From: Alteromonadaceae bacterium BrNp21-10
Lineage (GTDB): Bacteria > Pseudomonadota > Gammaproteobacteria > Enterobacterales > Alteromonadaceae
NCBI GenBank assembly: GCA_030418115.1
Contig: JAUHQD010000015.1
Coordinates: 35,139-99,138 of the forward strand
Length of the DNA: 64,000 nt
Reading direction: 5' to 3'
The notes under the pieces: generated by a model
Seen by the model: the letters and a program-made list of their open reading frames with translations, nothing else
The model's database searches: none
What the model was told of the DNA's origin: nothing
Shown: in pieces, positions 21,102 through 32,000 of the stretch
Numbering within the stretch: position 1 is the stretch's first letter
How the letters are laid out: each line of letters begins with the position of its first letter
Translations under genes and position numbers: made by a program

Positions 21102-22822
21102 TGGTCACCTCGTTGTAAAGCAATCAATGAGGAAACAGGCTTATCATCTGGTGGGATATTCAGTAGTTGTAGTGCACCAGCCATAATTTTGGCAAACACC
21201 GGGGCAGCGGTATCACCGCCATAGTAGAGATCACCGCCCGGTTCATCGATTAATACCACCACTGCAATTTGTGGATTGGATACCGGCGCTATGCCCGCAA
21301 ATAAATTAACGTATTCTTCACCATAACCACCAGCAATAGCTTTACGACTAGTGCCGGTTTTGCCAGCAACACGGTACCCCGGAACCCGCGCTTTAGGAGC
21401 AGTGCCGCCCTCAAGCACCACATGTTCCATCATTGCTGTTACCGCTTTGGCATGGCGTTCGGATATCACCCGCTCACCGGCAGGGGTTTCACCTTTAATG
21501 ATATTCAATGGCCGTTTGATGCCGCCATTGGCCAAAATGCTATACATTCTGGCAATTTGCATTGGTGTCACTGTGAGGTTATAACCAAAAGATAAAGTGG
21601 CTAACTCATGTTTCGACCAGCGGCTACGGTCATGAAAAATACCGCTGCTTTCACCGATCATATTAGTACCGGTGTCGCCTACTAGACCCATTTCGTAATA
21701 CAGATCAATTAAATGATTTTTAGGAACTGACAGGGCTAATTTTGATATACCCATATTACTGGACTTACGAATAATGCCGGTCAGATCCAATGGACCGTAA
21801 TTTTTAGAATCCTGCACCATGGCACCGCCTAAACGCATCCATCCCGGCGAGGTGTCAATCACGGTATCTAATGTGGCCGAACCAAATTCCAATGCACTTA
21901 TCACGGCAATAGGCTTAACCACAGAGCCTGGCTCAAAAGCATCGGTAATAGCCCGATTACGAATACGATGAGCCGTTACGCCTTTACGGTTATTGGGATT
22001 AAACGAAGGTCCATTAACCATGGCCAACACATCGCCCGTATTGACATCGACAATCACGGCAGAGGCTGCCGCTGCATCATAAACGCTAATGGCTTTCTTG
22101 ATTTCTTTGTAGGCTAAGGCCTGAATACGTTGGTCAATAGTCAGCTGCAGATCTTTAGAATCTTTACCTTCTTCTTGGGTAAGTATTTCCACCTGACGGC
22201 CTTTGCCATCGCGGCGAATGCGGCGGGTATCGGGGGTGCCGGTTAAGCGATCTTCAAATAAGCGCTCAATGCCTTCAATGCCCTGATCATCAATATTGGT
22301 AAAACCAATAAGCTGTGCAGACACTTCCCCTGTCGGGTAATAACGACGGGACTCGCGACGTAAATACACACCAGGAATATTGAGTTTATCCACGTACTCA
22401 GCCATGGCGGGAGTCACTTGACGTTGAATATAAACAAAGCGACGCTTAGGATCGCTAACTTGCTTCATCACTTTTTCTGCATCTTCGCCGAGTACTTCAG
22501 CAAGGGCACGCCAGCGGCGGGTATCCGCGAGGGCATTATTTTCGATGATGATTTTAGGGTCGGCCCACACCGCTTGCACGGGCACACTCACCGCTAACTC
22601 TTCACCGTTACGGTCGAGGATCATGCCACGATGGACAGCATCCGTACGGGTACGCAAAGTGCGATTATCACCTTGTTCAATTAATTGGTCCGGCGCAATC
22701 ACTTGAATATAAGCGGCACGTGTAGCTAATCCCATAAACACAAAAATGACCGTACTGGTCACTACTAGAAATCGCCATTGTAAAAGCCTAGGCTGTGCGG
22801 TGTTTTTTGCCTGCGCGGTCAT
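21098..22822 (-). CDS. ftsI: Septal transpeptidase FtsI (PBP3)
   Basis: Class B penicillin-binding protein that cross-links septal peptidoglycan with FtsW. A single N-terminal membrane helix lies at about residues 16-36. The pedestal/dimerisation domain contains RGMILDRNGEELAVSV and RRYYPTGEVSAQLIGFT. The transpeptidase domain has SVVK in FEPGSVVKPIAVI (active serine and lysine), SSN in RKSSNMGISKL, and KTG in VAGKTGTSRKA. 574 residues, close to E. coli PBP3 (588). It overlaps ftsL (ATGA) upstream and murE downstream. Confidence 0.97.
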   Translation of the reverse strand: MTAQAKNTAQPRLLQWRFLVVTSTVIFVFMGLATRAAYIQVIAPDQLIEQGDNRTLRTRTDAVHRGMILDRNGEELAVSVPVQAVWADPKIIIENNALADTRRWRALAEVLGEDAEKVMKQVSDPKRRFVYIQRQVTPAMAEYVDKLNIPGVYLRRESRRYYPTGEVSAQLIGFTNIDDQGIEGIERLFEDRLTGTPDTRRIRRDGKGRQVEILTQEEGKDSKDLQLTIDQRIQALAYKEIKKAISVYDAAAASAVIVDVNTGDVLAMVNGPSFNPNNRKGVTAHRIRNRAITDAFEPGSVVKPIAVISALEFGSATLDTVIDTSPGWMRLGGAMVQDSKNYGPLDLTGIIRKSSNMGISKLALSVPKNHLIDLYYEMGLVGDTGTNMIGESSGIFHDRSRWSKHELATLSFGYNLTVTPMQIARMYSILANGGIKRPLNIIKGETPAGERVISERHAKAVTAMMEHVVLEGGTAPKARVPGYRVAGKTGTSRKAIAGGYGEEYVNLFAGIAPVSNPQIAVVVLIDEPGGDLYYGGDTAAPVFAKIMAGALQLLNIPPDDKPVSSLIALQRGDQ

Positions 22823-23139
22823 TTGAGCCGCACCACTATTTCGTCACTGGCCACCGGCCGATGCATATCCAGTTTTTTGCGTACTGTAGTTTCGATACGA
22901 TTATGTTCGGTGAGCACGGATTGCTCGAGAATAAGATGCCGCCATTCCACATCCAGTTGGTCACGCTCCTGCATTAAGGATTCATGCACGATAGCCATTT
23001 GACGATTGTGGTGAGTGCTTAGGATGACGGCAACAGCACTGAGGATCATCAGAACAAACAATAAAATACGCCATGGATGGTGTAACAATTCCATAAAAAT
23101 AAGACCGGCGAGATTTATTTTCTGATTGCTTGGGCTCAT
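22819..23139 (-). CDS. ftsL: Cell division protein FtsL
   Basis: Small bitopic protein of the FtsQLB complex that activates FtsWI. 106 residues: short cytoplasmic head, one membrane helix at about 22-40 ([17 protein letters not shown]), then a periplasmic leucine-zipper-like coiled coil with the family's [20 protein letters not shown]. FtsL diverges quickly in sequence, but size, topology, and position between rsmH and ftsI are decisive. ATGA overlaps on both sides. Confidence 0.93.
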   Translation of the reverse strand: MSPSNQKINLAGLIFMELLHHPWRILLFVLMILSAVAVILSTHHNRQMAIVHESLMQERDQLDVEWRHLILEQSVLTEHNRIETTVRKKLDMHRPVASDEIVVRLK

Positions 23140-24071
23140 ATTTTTTCAGCCACTCGCAAAATCGAACTGCGTGAACGAGTATTGTCGCTCACTTCCTGCT
23201 GTGAAGGTTTAGTGGCTTTACCTATTAAGGTTAATGCTCGACTAGCATCCAGTTCTTTTTCGGTAATTGGAAAGCCAGGGGGGAAGCTTTTGCCACGGCT
23301 CTGTTCACGCATAAAGCGTTTTACCATGCGATCTTCTAAGGAATGGAAACTGATTACCGCTAAACGACCATTAGGCTTAAGCGCCGCTAACGCGCCTTTT
23401 AAGCCATCACGAATTTCATCTAACTCACTATTGATGTAAATACGTATCGCTTGAAAGCTGCGGGTTGCTGGATGCTTATATTTGTCTTTTACTGGCACAG
23501 CTTGATCAATTAACTCAGCTAATTGATGCGTGCGGGTAAGGGGCTGTTGGTCACGAGTAGTAACAATGGCATGGGCAATACGTTTGCCAAATTTCTCTTC
23601 GCCAAATTCCTTGATCACTTGGGTAATATCTTGGGCATCGGCATATTTTAGCCATTCGGCAGCGCTGACACCTTTAGTAGTGTCCATGCGCATATCCAGC
23701 GGCCCGTCTCGTAAAAAGCTAAAACCACGGTCGGCATTATCTAATTGCGGCGACGACACCCCTAAATCCATCAACACGCCATCCACTTGACCACTAATAT
23801 TCAGTGATTCAGCGACGTCGGCAAGTTGAGAAAAGGCAGTATGTACAATTTGAAAACGAGGATCGTCGGCAAACGCTTCAGCGGCTTCGATAGCTTGAGG
23901 GTCACGATCTAAGGCAATTAAACGGCCATTGGCATTGAGTTGTTTTAGGATGACACGCGAATGACCACCACGACCGAAGGTCGCGTCGATATAGATTCCA
24001 TCGGGCTTAATATTAAGAGCCTCAACGGACTCTTGTAGTAGCACCGATTGATGGGCATATTCGCCACTCAT
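23136..24071 (-). CDS. rsmH: 16S rRNA m4C1402 methyltransferase RsmH (MraW)
   Basis: SAM-dependent methyltransferase that N4-methylates C1402 of 16S rRNA in the decoding centre. N-terminal [22 protein letters not shown]-binding [16 protein letters not shown], the catalytic-region [22 protein letters not shown] split across residues about 105-125, and [17 protein letters not shown]. 311 residues, matching E. coli (313). Its ATG overlaps the mraZ stop by one base (TAATG). Second gene of the dcw operon. Confidence 0.97.
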   Translation of the reverse strand: MSGEYAHQSVLLQESVEALNIKPDGIYIDATFGRGGHSRVILKQLNANGRLIALDRDPQAIEAAEAFADDPRFQIVHTAFSQLADVAESLNISGQVDGVLMDLGVSSPQLDNADRGFSFLRDGPLDMRMDTTKGVSAAEWLKYADAQDITQVIKEFGEEKFGKRIAHAIVTTRDQQPLTRTHQLAELIDQAVPVKDKYKHPATRSFQAIRIYINSELDEIRDGLKGALAALKPNGRLAVISFHSLEDRMVKRFMREQSRGKSFPPGFPITEKELDASRALTLIGKATKPSQQEVSDNTRSRSSILRVAEKI

Positions 24072-24529
24072 TAATAAGAAAATTCCTTCAGTCGATCACT
24101 TTGTTCAAAATCCGCTGTTTGCTCAATTTCCATATCTGCACTGATTTGTTGTTGCCACAACTCAGCGTCCCATAACTCAAACTTATTCATTTGCCCCACC
24201 AACATAATGGATTTCTCCATGTGTGCATGTTGACGTAATGTAGCGGGCAGCAAGAAGCGACCATTTTTATCCATTTCACCTTCGGTGGCATGGCCTAGAA
24301 GTAAACGTTGCATACGGCGTTCATGCTCATTCATACTCGACAGCTGGCTGAGTTTGAATTCAACGTCTTCCCATTCGGGAAGTGGGTAGAGTAGTAGACA
24401 AGGTTGTTTTACATCTATGGTACAAACTAGTTGTCCCTGACAATCATCCAGCAAGGTCTGACGATACCTTGTAGGTATCGTTAAACGACCTTTCACATCT
24501 AGATTGATTGCATTAGCGCTACGGAACAT
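24071..24529 (-). CDS. mraZ: Transcriptional regulator MraZ
   Basis: AbrB-fold DNA-binding protein that heads and represses the dcw operon in E. coli. 152 residues with two SpoVT/AbrB-like halves: [22 protein letters not shown] near the N-terminus, and a second copy containing [19 protein letters not shown] at about residues 80-98. Start at ATG 24529. The upstream region has a TTGACA promoter and an array of GTGG-type direct repeats that match the known MraZ operator pattern, so autoregulation is likely. Confidence 0.96.
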   Translation of the reverse strand: MFRSANAINLDVKGRLTIPTRYRQTLLDDCQGQLVCTIDVKQPCLLLYPLPEWEDVEFKLSQLSSMNEHERRMQRLLLGHATEGEMDKNGRFLLPATLRQHAHMEKSIMLVGQMNKFELWDAELWQQQISADMEIEQTADFEQSDRLKEFSY

Positions 24530-24555
24530 TCCCCATGCCTTTTGTTATTATTTGA

Positions 24556-24580
24556 TCCACTTTCTACCACTATTACCCAC
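24556..24580 (-). promoter_or_regulatory. MraZ operator (three GTGG repeats at 10-bp spacing)
   Basis: On the minus strand GTGGG (24580-24576), GTGGT (24570-24566) and GTGGA (24560-24556) repeat with an exact 10-base period between the -10 element and the mraZ start. Two further copies, GTGGG at 24610-24606 and GTGGT at 24601-24597, lie inside the promoter spacer. Known MraZ operators are direct TGGG-type repeats with 5-base gaps in this same place. Confidence 0.82.
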
Positions 24581-24587
24581 AAAAGAC

Positions 24588-24617
24588 AGTTTAGGTACCA
24601 CCTTACCCACCTGTCAA
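24588..24617 (-). promoter_or_regulatory. Sigma70-type promoter of the dcw operon
   Basis: TTGACA (24617-24612), an 18-base spacer and TAAACT (24593-24588), about 60 bases upstream of mraZ. The spacer holds two GTGG boxes, so MraZ bound there would cover the promoter. Confidence 0.7.
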
Positions 24618-24711
24618 GGGAAATAAAGCCTATTTGCGGCACTTGCAACTTCAGCAAGATCAGTCTTGAATGAAAGCTATTGAATTCATTGAATAACATG
24701 GCCAAACACCG

Positions 24712-26196
24712 ATGCCGCACAAAATAGCGATAATGGCGATAGATCAAGGTACGACCTCGAGTCGAGCAATTATTTTTGATCAAGAACTACAGCCCTTGTG
24801 CCAAGCACAACAAGAGTTGACTTTGGACTATCCGCAGTCCGGGTGGGTAGAAGTGGATCCGCAACAACTCTGGAAGACCACCCTCAATGTTTGCCAACAG
24901 GTCCAACAACAATTAGATAGCAGTCAATGGTCATTGCACTGCATCGGCATTACCAATCAACGTGAAACCACCATTATCTGGGATAGGCAGACAGGAGAGG
25001 CCATTTACCCCGCTATAGTTTGGCAAGACCGACGAACAGCCAGTTATTGCTCAGCACTAAAATCTCAGGGTTTAGAAGAAAATATTCAACAACGCACCGG
25101 CTTGTTGCTCGATCCCTATTTTTCCGCTAGCAAGATTGCGTGGATTTTAGATAATGTGGAAGGTGCCAGAGCGCGGGCAGAGAATGGTGAACTGGCCTTT
25201 GGCACCGTAGACTCTTACCTTTTATGGCAATTAAGCGGCGGGGGCTTACATGCCACCGATGTCACCAATGCCAGCCGCACTAGTTTATTTAATATAAGTA
25301 CCCTGCAATGGGACCCTGCGCTATTAAACATTTTCAATATTCCTGCAGCATTACTACCCGACGTTAAACAATCCAGTGATGATTATGGTCACACTGATGC
25401 CGAGTGGTTGGGTCGCTCAATACCTATCAGCGGCGTCGCCGGCGATCAACAAGCGGCCAGCTTAGGTCAAGGCTGCTTAGCCAAGGGGGATATAAAAAGT
25501 ACCTACGGTACGGGTTGTTTTATGATGCTCAACACCGGCAATGACATCATCAAATCACAACATAAATTGCTGTCGACCATTGCCTACCAAATAGACGGCA
25601 ACGTTTGCTACGCCCTCGAAGGCTCGATTTTTATTGCGGGGGCAGCTATCCAATGGCTACGGGATAAACTAAAAATTATTGAGCATGCCGCACAATCCGA
25701 ACAATTTGCTATTGAGGCTAAAGGTGAACAAGATTTGTATTTCATTCCGGCATTTTCAGGATTGGGAGCACCTCATTGGCAGGCCGATGCCCGCGGAATG
25801 ATAGTTGGCATCACCGCCAATACCAATAGTCGTCATATTGCCAAGGCGGCTTTAGAAGCCATTGCTTTTCAAACTAGCGATCTCATTACCGCCATGCGCG
25901 CTGATGGTGCCATCATTAACGACATTAAAGTCGATGGAGCCATGACTAGTAACAGCTGGTTCTGTCAATGCTTGGCTAATTTATGTCAGCAAAGCATCTT
26001 GCGTCCACAAAATATCGAATCTACCGCTACCGGCGCAGCCATATTAGCAGGTCTGTATGATCACACCTTCAGTCTGCAGTACATTCAGCACTTACAACAA
26101 TACCACCACTTTATACCGATGATGTCGAAACAAGAATGTGAAGGACGACACCAAGGTTGGCAATCTGCTTTATCGATGCTTATTGGAGAAAAATAA
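24712..26196 (+). CDS. glpK: Glycerol kinase
   Basis: Phosphorylates glycerol to sn-glycerol 3-phosphate in the cytoplasm (FGGY family). N-terminal phosphate loop IMAIDQGTTSSRAIIFD, GITNQRETTIIWDR with the glycerol-binding Arg-Glu, IVWQDRRTA, GTVDSYLLWQL, ISGVAGDQQAASLGQGC, STYGTGCFMMLNTG and ALEGSIFIAGAAIQWLRD are all classic. 494 residues. It is divergent from mraZ with 182 bases between them, which also contain the MraZ boxes. It stands without glpF, glpD or glpR, which is unusual for an orphan glycerol kinase. The ribosome site before ATG 24712 is weak. Confidence 0.96.
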   Translation: MPHKIAIMAIDQGTTSSRAIIFDQELQPLCQAQQELTLDYPQSGWVEVDPQQLWKTTLNVCQQVQQQLDSSQWSLHCIGITNQRETTIIWDRQTGEAIYPAIVWQDRRTASYCSALKSQGLEENIQQRTGLLLDPYFSASKIAWILDNVEGARARAENGELAFGTVDSYLLWQLSGGGLHATDVTNASRTSLFNISTLQWDPALLNIFNIPAALLPDVKQSSDDYGHTDAEWLGRSIPISGVAGDQQAASLGQGCLAKGDIKSTYGTGCFMMLNTGNDIIKSQHKLLSTIAYQIDGNVCYALEGSIFIAGAAIQWLRDKLKIIEHAAQSEQFAIEAKGEQDLYFIPAFSGLGAPHWQADARGMIVGITANTNSRHIAKAALEAIAFQTSDLITAMRADGAIINDIKVDGAMTSNSWFCQCLANLCQQSILRPQNIESTATGAAILAGLYDHTFSLQYIQHLQQYHHFIPMMSKQECEGRHQGWQSALSMLIGEK

Positions 26197-26307
26197 ATTA
26201 AGCAATATGTATAAGGCATAAAGCAAATACCATTTTTCGCCATTGTCAGCCCATACGTGTAATGGCAATCTCCGGCTTGTTTACAGTTTATTAACAAGGT
26301 GTCATGA

Positions 26308-28515
26308 ATGTTTGTAGCTCGTTGGAAAGTTTCTTTGCCGGTAATATCGGTTTTTTTATTGTGTGCTTGTGGTGGTGGCGGTGATGGAACGACACCACCA
26401 AAAACTACTCCTACCCCTAATTCGGCCCCCAGCGCTAATGCCGGTGCCGATCAAAGCGTTGATGAGCTCACCACTGTGACGCTAAGCGGCAGTGCTAGCG
26501 ATAGCGATGGCACTATCAGTTCCTACGCTTGGGCACTCACTTCGACAGCAACCAATGTAACCTTAAGTGCCACAAATAGCGCCACAGTAACGTTCGATGC
26601 GCCCGATGTGGCAGAAAATGAAACGCTAACCTTTACGCTCACTGTTACTGACAATGACGGTGCTACCGATACTGATAGTGTTGCAATACTGATTCGTCAT
26701 ATTGATACAACGCCGACTACACCAACTACACCACCGGAAATGGTAGTGCCTGCCGGTGGAACATTAATTATTTCCGACGACGCTCTTTCAAAAGTAAGCT
26801 TTTCACCTGGTGATGGAAGTGAGCCCGTTGGCACATATAAAATTGTAAATGTTGAGCATGAACAATTTTCACAAAGCTTAGAAATTGATATTACGAATCC
26901 CAGTGGGACAAGTTGGAATGGTCAAATAAATATAGCAACTAATGCAGCAGTTAAAACTGATGATATCGTGTTACTACATTTGTACTTCCGTACGATCGAT
27001 AGTCAGTATGAAACTGGCACTGGATTTACTAATGTACTACTTGAAGGTCCTGGCCCTAGTTATAGCAAATTATTAAACCGCACCATTAACAGCGCCAGCG
27101 AATGGGTAGAATACTTCTTTCCGGCTAAAGTCAGCCAAGATTTTGCTTCGGGTCAATTAAGGGTGATGTTGGCACTGGGTGCTGGAGATAGGCCGCAAAC
27201 CTATCAAATTGCAGGAATAGAACTTTATAACTATCAACAATCAAAAAATATTAGTGAACTACCTGAAACCAAGCCCACCTACAATGGTCGGGCTGATGAT
27301 GCTCCATGGCGCGCAGAAGCCGCCGAGCGCATTGAGCAACATCGTAAAGGTGACTTCAGTCTCACCTTAGAAACCGCTGCGGGTGATAAAATTAGCGCGA
27401 CCGATATTAGCATTGAGATGACCAAGCATGCTTATCATTTTGGCTCCGCTGTAGTCTCTAGTATGCTGATTGGGGAAAGTAACAATGATCTGATTTATCA
27501 GCAAAAAGTGTTGGAGCTGTTTAATCAAGCAGGCCCTGAAAATGATTTAAAATGGGCTCCGTGGATTGGTGAATGGGGTAGTGCATTTAATCAAGAAACC
27601 ACCATCGCCGGCTTGCAATGGTTACAAGATAATGACTTTTATACCCGCGGACATGTGTTGGTTTGGCCATCAAAACGTAATTTACCTAATGCCATGCAAC
27701 AGTACTTACCAGATAATCCGGACGATGCCGATCCTCAAGCTTTAGTCGAAGTGGACAATCACATTGATGATGTCACCTCAAAAACCGCACACTTGCTGTC
27801 AGAGTGGGATGTATTAAACGAGCCTTTTGATAACCACTATTTAATGGACGCCTTTGGTAAACAAGTTATGGTCGACTGGTTCGAACGTGCACGTACCAAT
27901 CTATCCAATCATAAATTGTATATTAACGATTACGGTATCTTGTCTTCCGCTGGCACCGATGTGGCTCATCAGCAGCATTATCTGGACACTATTGAGTATC
28001 TGTATGAGCAAAATGCCCCCATCGATGGCATAGGTTTACAAAGCCATTTTAGTGATGTTTTGACCGATATTCCTAAGGTTTACAGCATTATTGATCGTTT
28101 CCATCAAGCCTTTCCTACTGCTGCGATTCGTTCCACTGAGTTTGATATCAATACTTTGGATGAAGAGCTACAAGCGGATTACACTCGTGATTTTATGACA
28201 TTATTCTTCAGTCACCCTGCAACGGTTGGTATTCAGTTATGGGGCTTTTGGGAACAACGTCATTGGTTTCCGGCTGCCGCACTGTATGACGAAAACTGGC
28301 GTGAAAAACCCAATGCTTTGGTGTGGAAGGATCTAATCTTCAATCAATGGCATAGCAGTTTCAATGGGCAAACCGATGCACAAGGACAATTCAGTCAACG
28401 GGGCTTTTATGGCGACTATGAGGTGACCTTTACCTATCAGGACACTGAACACACCTTAACATTTAGTGTGGTTAAAGGTGGCGATAACAATATTGTATTG
28501 AGTCTATCTGAATAA
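26308..28515 (+). CDS. Lipoprotein endo-1,4-beta-xylanase (PKD-like, CBM-like and GH10 domains)
   Basis: Predicted surface or periplasmic lipoprotein that cleaves beta-1,4-xylan. The lipobox is LLCAC, with the lipidated Cys at about residue 21 followed by a Gly-rich spacer. In order: a PKD/REJ-type beta sandwich at about 42-128 (ANAGADQSVDE, then SASDSDGTISSYAW), a Thr/Pro linker at about 131-143, a CBM4_9/22-like carbohydrate-binding domain at about 145-305, a GH10 barrel at about 320-690, and a short C-terminal beta segment. The acid/base Glu is E505 (WDVLNEP) and the nucleophile E611 (STEFDI), 106 residues apart as in well-studied GH10 enzymes. The usual HTLVWHSQ appears as HVLVWPSK. The substrate is inferred from the family. 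A terminator follows. Confidence 0.88.
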   Translation: MFVARWKVSLPVISVFLLCACGGGGDGTTPPKTTPTPNSAPSANAGADQSVDELTTVTLSGSASDSDGTISSYAWALTSTATNVTLSATNSATVTFDAPDVAENETLTFTLTVTDNDGATDTDSVAILIRHIDTTPTTPTTPPEMVVPAGGTLIISDDALSKVSFSPGDGSEPVGTYKIVNVEHEQFSQSLEIDITNPSGTSWNGQINIATNAAVKTDDIVLLHLYFRTIDSQYETGTGFTNVLLEGPGPSYSKLLNRTINSASEWVEYFFPAKVSQDFASGQLRVMLALGAGDRPQTYQIAGIELYNYQQSKNISELPETKPTYNGRADDAPWRAEAAERIEQHRKGDFSLTLETAAGDKISATDISIEMTKHAYHFGSAVVSSMLIGESNNDLIYQQKVLELFNQAGPENDLKWAPWIGEWGSAFNQETTIAGLQWLQDNDFYTRGHVLVWPSKRNLPNAMQQYLPDNPDDADPQALVEVDNHIDDVTSKTAHLLSEWDVLNEPFDNHYLMDAFGKQVMVDWFERARTNLSNHKLYINDYGILSSAGTDVAHQQHYLDTIEYLYEQNAPIDGIGLQSHFSDVLTDIPKVYSIIDRFHQAFPTAAIRSTEFDINTLDEELQADYTRDFMTLFFSHPATVGIQLWGFWEQRHWFPAAALYDENWREKPNALVWKDLIFNQWHSSFNGQTDAQGQFSQRGFYGDYEVTFTYQDTEHTLTFSVVKGGDNNIVLSLSE

Positions 28516-28541
28516 CGGCTCAGTTCCATACCGATTAAACT

Positions 28542-28570
28542 AAAAAACAGCGCTTAAGCGCTGTTTTTTT
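28542..28570. terminator. Bidirectional terminator between the xylanase and pilE
   Basis: A perfect 28-base palindrome, A6-CAGCGCTT meeting AAGCGCTG-T6, so it has a T-run on either strand. It can stop the xylanase transcript from the left and the pilus operon from the right. Confidence 0.9.
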
Positions 28571-28602
28571 ATCAACTAATTATATGTTCAATTAAGCAAC
28601 GA

Positions 28603-29061
28603 TTAACACTTCCAACAATATTCAGCGTTGCCCAAAGTGCCGTCGTTGTTCTTATCCCAGCCTTTACGTCCATCACTAAAATAATAAAGTTTGCCGTCAC
28701 TCGCTTGTGCTGTACCAGACACTGGCGTCGCTAATAATAAGTAACTCGTACCATTACCCGTAACAGTGCTAATAGTCAGGCTATATTGCTTATTCGCCAC
28801 CGGCTCAGAAGAAGGCGAATGAGCATGAAACACTGCTGGTGCGCCAGTATTAGCACCACCGTCAGCAGCGCCTTCATAACTAAAGTTCGCCGCTTTATGA
28901 CGTTGCATGGCCGCAGCCAACGCCATTAAATCTGACTGCGCCGCACTACGAGTGCCATTCTTCACAAACCCCATATAAGTAGGGTAGGCAATCGATGTAA
29001 TAATGCCGACGATTGCCACTACAATCATGAGTTCAATTAACGTAAATCCTTTATTTTTCAT
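28603..29061 (-). CDS. pilE: Type IV minor pilin PilE
   Basis: Minor pilin of the type IV pilus priming complex. It has the class III prepilin signal MKNKG|FTLIELMIVVAIVGI: PilD cleaves after Gly5, Glu at mature +5 is present, and the hydrophobic helix follows. 152 residues, with a C-terminal Cys pair (EYCWKC) likely to form a disulfide. It is the last gene of pilV-W-X-Y1-E, and its ATG overlaps the pilY1 stop by one base, so it is translated in a coupled way. Position makes it the minor pilin PilE rather than the major pilin PilA. Confidence 0.9.
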   Translation of the reverse strand: MKNKGFTLIELMIVVAIVGIITSIAYPTYMGFVKNGTRSAAQSDLMALAAAMQRHKAANFSYEGAADGGANTGAPAVFHAHSPSSEPVANKQYSLTISTVTGNGTSYLLLATPVSGTAQASDGKLYYFSDGRKGWDKNNDGTLGNAEYCWKC

Positions 29062-32000
29062 TATTGTCTCTCTGTCTCAGTTTCCCACGCACTTTTCTGT
29101 ACGCGCTCTAGGCGTCCATAAATATTCTCTGCAATACAATCCAACTGAGTAGTACATGCCTTTTCCGTACCATCGGCATTTAACTCTTTCACCGCGGATC
29201 CACATTCTGTGCCCAAACACACTACGGGGTGAACTGGATCTTCAATCAACACTTTGGTTTCAGGTGCGATACCGGTTTGTTGCAAATCAACATAACGATC
29301 ATCATGCTCTTTTTGATTGTTATGATTAATATCGGTTACCGCATTACCATTGATCAATTCCACCAAATAAGAACGACTGTTACCACTAGGCGGTGCACAT
29401 TGGCTAGCACTAATTTCAGCTGGCACATAGGTAGTGAAGAACAATTTATAGTTAAGGATCAAGGGTGACGCCAACACTTTTTCACCACCACTACCGAGGC
29501 TAATCATCCAGCCTTTCTTAGTTGAGAAGGTCGCCGCTTCTAAGAGCTTATCTGCATCTGAGCCAGCGGTTAAGCTATGGCTAGTAGCATCATATAAATC
29601 GGCGGCGGTATAGCCCGAGGTTGGTAAGGTATAGTTACCATCAACGTCTAGGGTAAACACGCCTGTATCTTTAAGCATATAAAGATTATCTCTAATCTCG
29701 ACATTTAATGGGTGGGCTCGATAACCAGAACCAATAGCCACCGCATAATAATGTTCATTGGCTAAGCTAATTTCAGCCACATCAGGCGCATAATAAAAAC
29801 GGCGGTTTTCGGTAGCATCACCGTCAGCGCCTAGGTCAGCTAATAAACCACCGGTAACTAACGTACTGGCAGATTCGCCGTTATGAATATCTAAACGGAA
29901 TAACTGTCCACCAGTATCTGCTACATACATATGATCAGCCAAACCATCGCTATCGCGGTCAATAATCGAAATACGCGCAGGAATACTGTAATTCATTTGT
30001 GAAACATTAGTATTCGCACCACTATTACTGGCAGACCACAGTAAGGCGCCATTATCGGCATCCACCATAAACACTGCATTACCCATGGAGTCAGCACTCC
30101 GTTGTAAGCGGTTATCCTGATCCTCATCGTACCCCCCACCGAAGATCAGTACGGTTTTAACGGTGCCACCAATATTCACTTTGGTTATGGTCGGCTTAGA
30201 CCAACTTTGCCCCAACTTGGCAAAGTCACCTACACCACCTTCTATCTTAAATGTCAGCGAGGGTGTGGTTTTATTAGTGATATCAAAGGCGTAATAGTTT
30301 CGACCACCACGGCGCATGCCCACATACAAATACTTATTACTAGCAGTGGTACGTAGCACCATATCGCCATCCATGCCATAAATATGATTGAACGAGGAAT
30401 TGTTTAGATAAAAATCATGGAGGTTAGGTAACAATTCTCTTGGGATAACCGCAAAGTTTTCATCGCCTGTAGCTGGGTCAAACGAGTGTAAGAACCCCTG
30501 ATTGGTCGCCACTAAAATGGCACTGTCAGTAGTACCGTAGTTCACAATAACCGGTTGCGAATGAATAGGGTCGCCCATTTGTAAGCGCACATCGGTGGTT
30601 GAACCGTCATTGTCAGCATCTTGCACATCGACGCCTCTGGCCCATTTCAATATGGTTTGACGTATATCCTCAGGATTGGCTTGTGCATCAACACCTAAAT
30701 TAGTGGTGGTGATGGCGGTATTGCTCTCATGTAAACTATTACTACTAGTGACAATACTACCGGTACCACCAAAGGTATAGATGGCACGGCTTAAGTCCAA
30801 CTGACTGGCGGCGCCGCCTTCGCGAACATCGCTACCATCGGGCATCGAAGACCAGTAACTTTGGGCGGTGTCTTTAAAAAATCCGGTACCATCATCCACA
30901 GCGGCGAAATTATTTTGATCCATGATTTGGTTACCGTTAATTTTGTATTTTTTAAGATTACCCGGCCATGCAGTACCTTCAGCGGGTTTAAACAAAGCAA
31001 AATACAATTCATCACGGTGAGTTAATCGATTTAACTGATTGACCGCCACACCTGGTGAAACAAAGGTCGCATTAACATCTTTAACACTTTTTAAAATATC
31101 TTCAAACGCGGTCAATAACGCAGTACTGTCGCTAGCCGTATAAAAACCACCACCACCTTGTAACGCCAACTTACTTAAAAAGTTGTTTGCCGTTGAATTA
31201 GCAGCAAAACCAATGGTATGAGTGATAACACGGGCATCAATCACCGATTCACTACTTTTACTGACATTCTGTACTAAATCCAGACCACACTTTTCACCGC
31301 TGCTGGCGTTGTTACAACTTTTACCTAACAGCGCTTCAATCTCACCAACACTATGGTTGTTATTGGCTTCACCATCAGAAAGTAACACTACATGGTTGTT
31401 GGTTTGACATTGCAAATCGGTGACCGGGGAAACATAAGTTGCACCCGATGGTATATATTCACCAACACAATCGGAATCATTGAGGTTATCTTCTGAACAA
31501 CCATAGGGTAATACTGAGTCATCACCACTATAGGAAGCGCGGTGACTCACTCGAGTACTGCGGCGTACGTTACTATTCACCCCAGACGTGCCTCGCCTTA
31601 GACCATAATCCACATTCAAACCGCCGTAATAGTTCACGCTTTCATACAAAGTATCCACTATGGGCGTCAAACCATTAGCCGATAACTCATCAACTTTATT
31701 CAATAGATGATCCCTTACCGTCGCCACAGTTTCAGGAATAGCATTACCTTGGAATTTAATTTTTAACTGTGGTGCCCCTGATGGTTTACCGTTGTAACTA
31801 TATGCACCACGGTTGCCGTCAAAATCAGACAACACGAACATCATGGCATTACCAGACTCCCAATCGCCCCTATTCACCAAATGTTGTACTTGAGCCGTTA
31901 AGTCCGGGGTTGAGTAAGTCGAATTTTTATACCAATTAGAAAGACCTGACCAGGTTACCGCTGAGGTTTTAGGTTTGTTGTCTAAGAAATCATTCGGGTA

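Noticed and set aside
15841..24529. Run of ATGA/TAATG overlaps in the dcw cluster as an unusual feature
   Set aside because: Striking but normal for this operon in gammaproteobacteria; noted under the genes instead.
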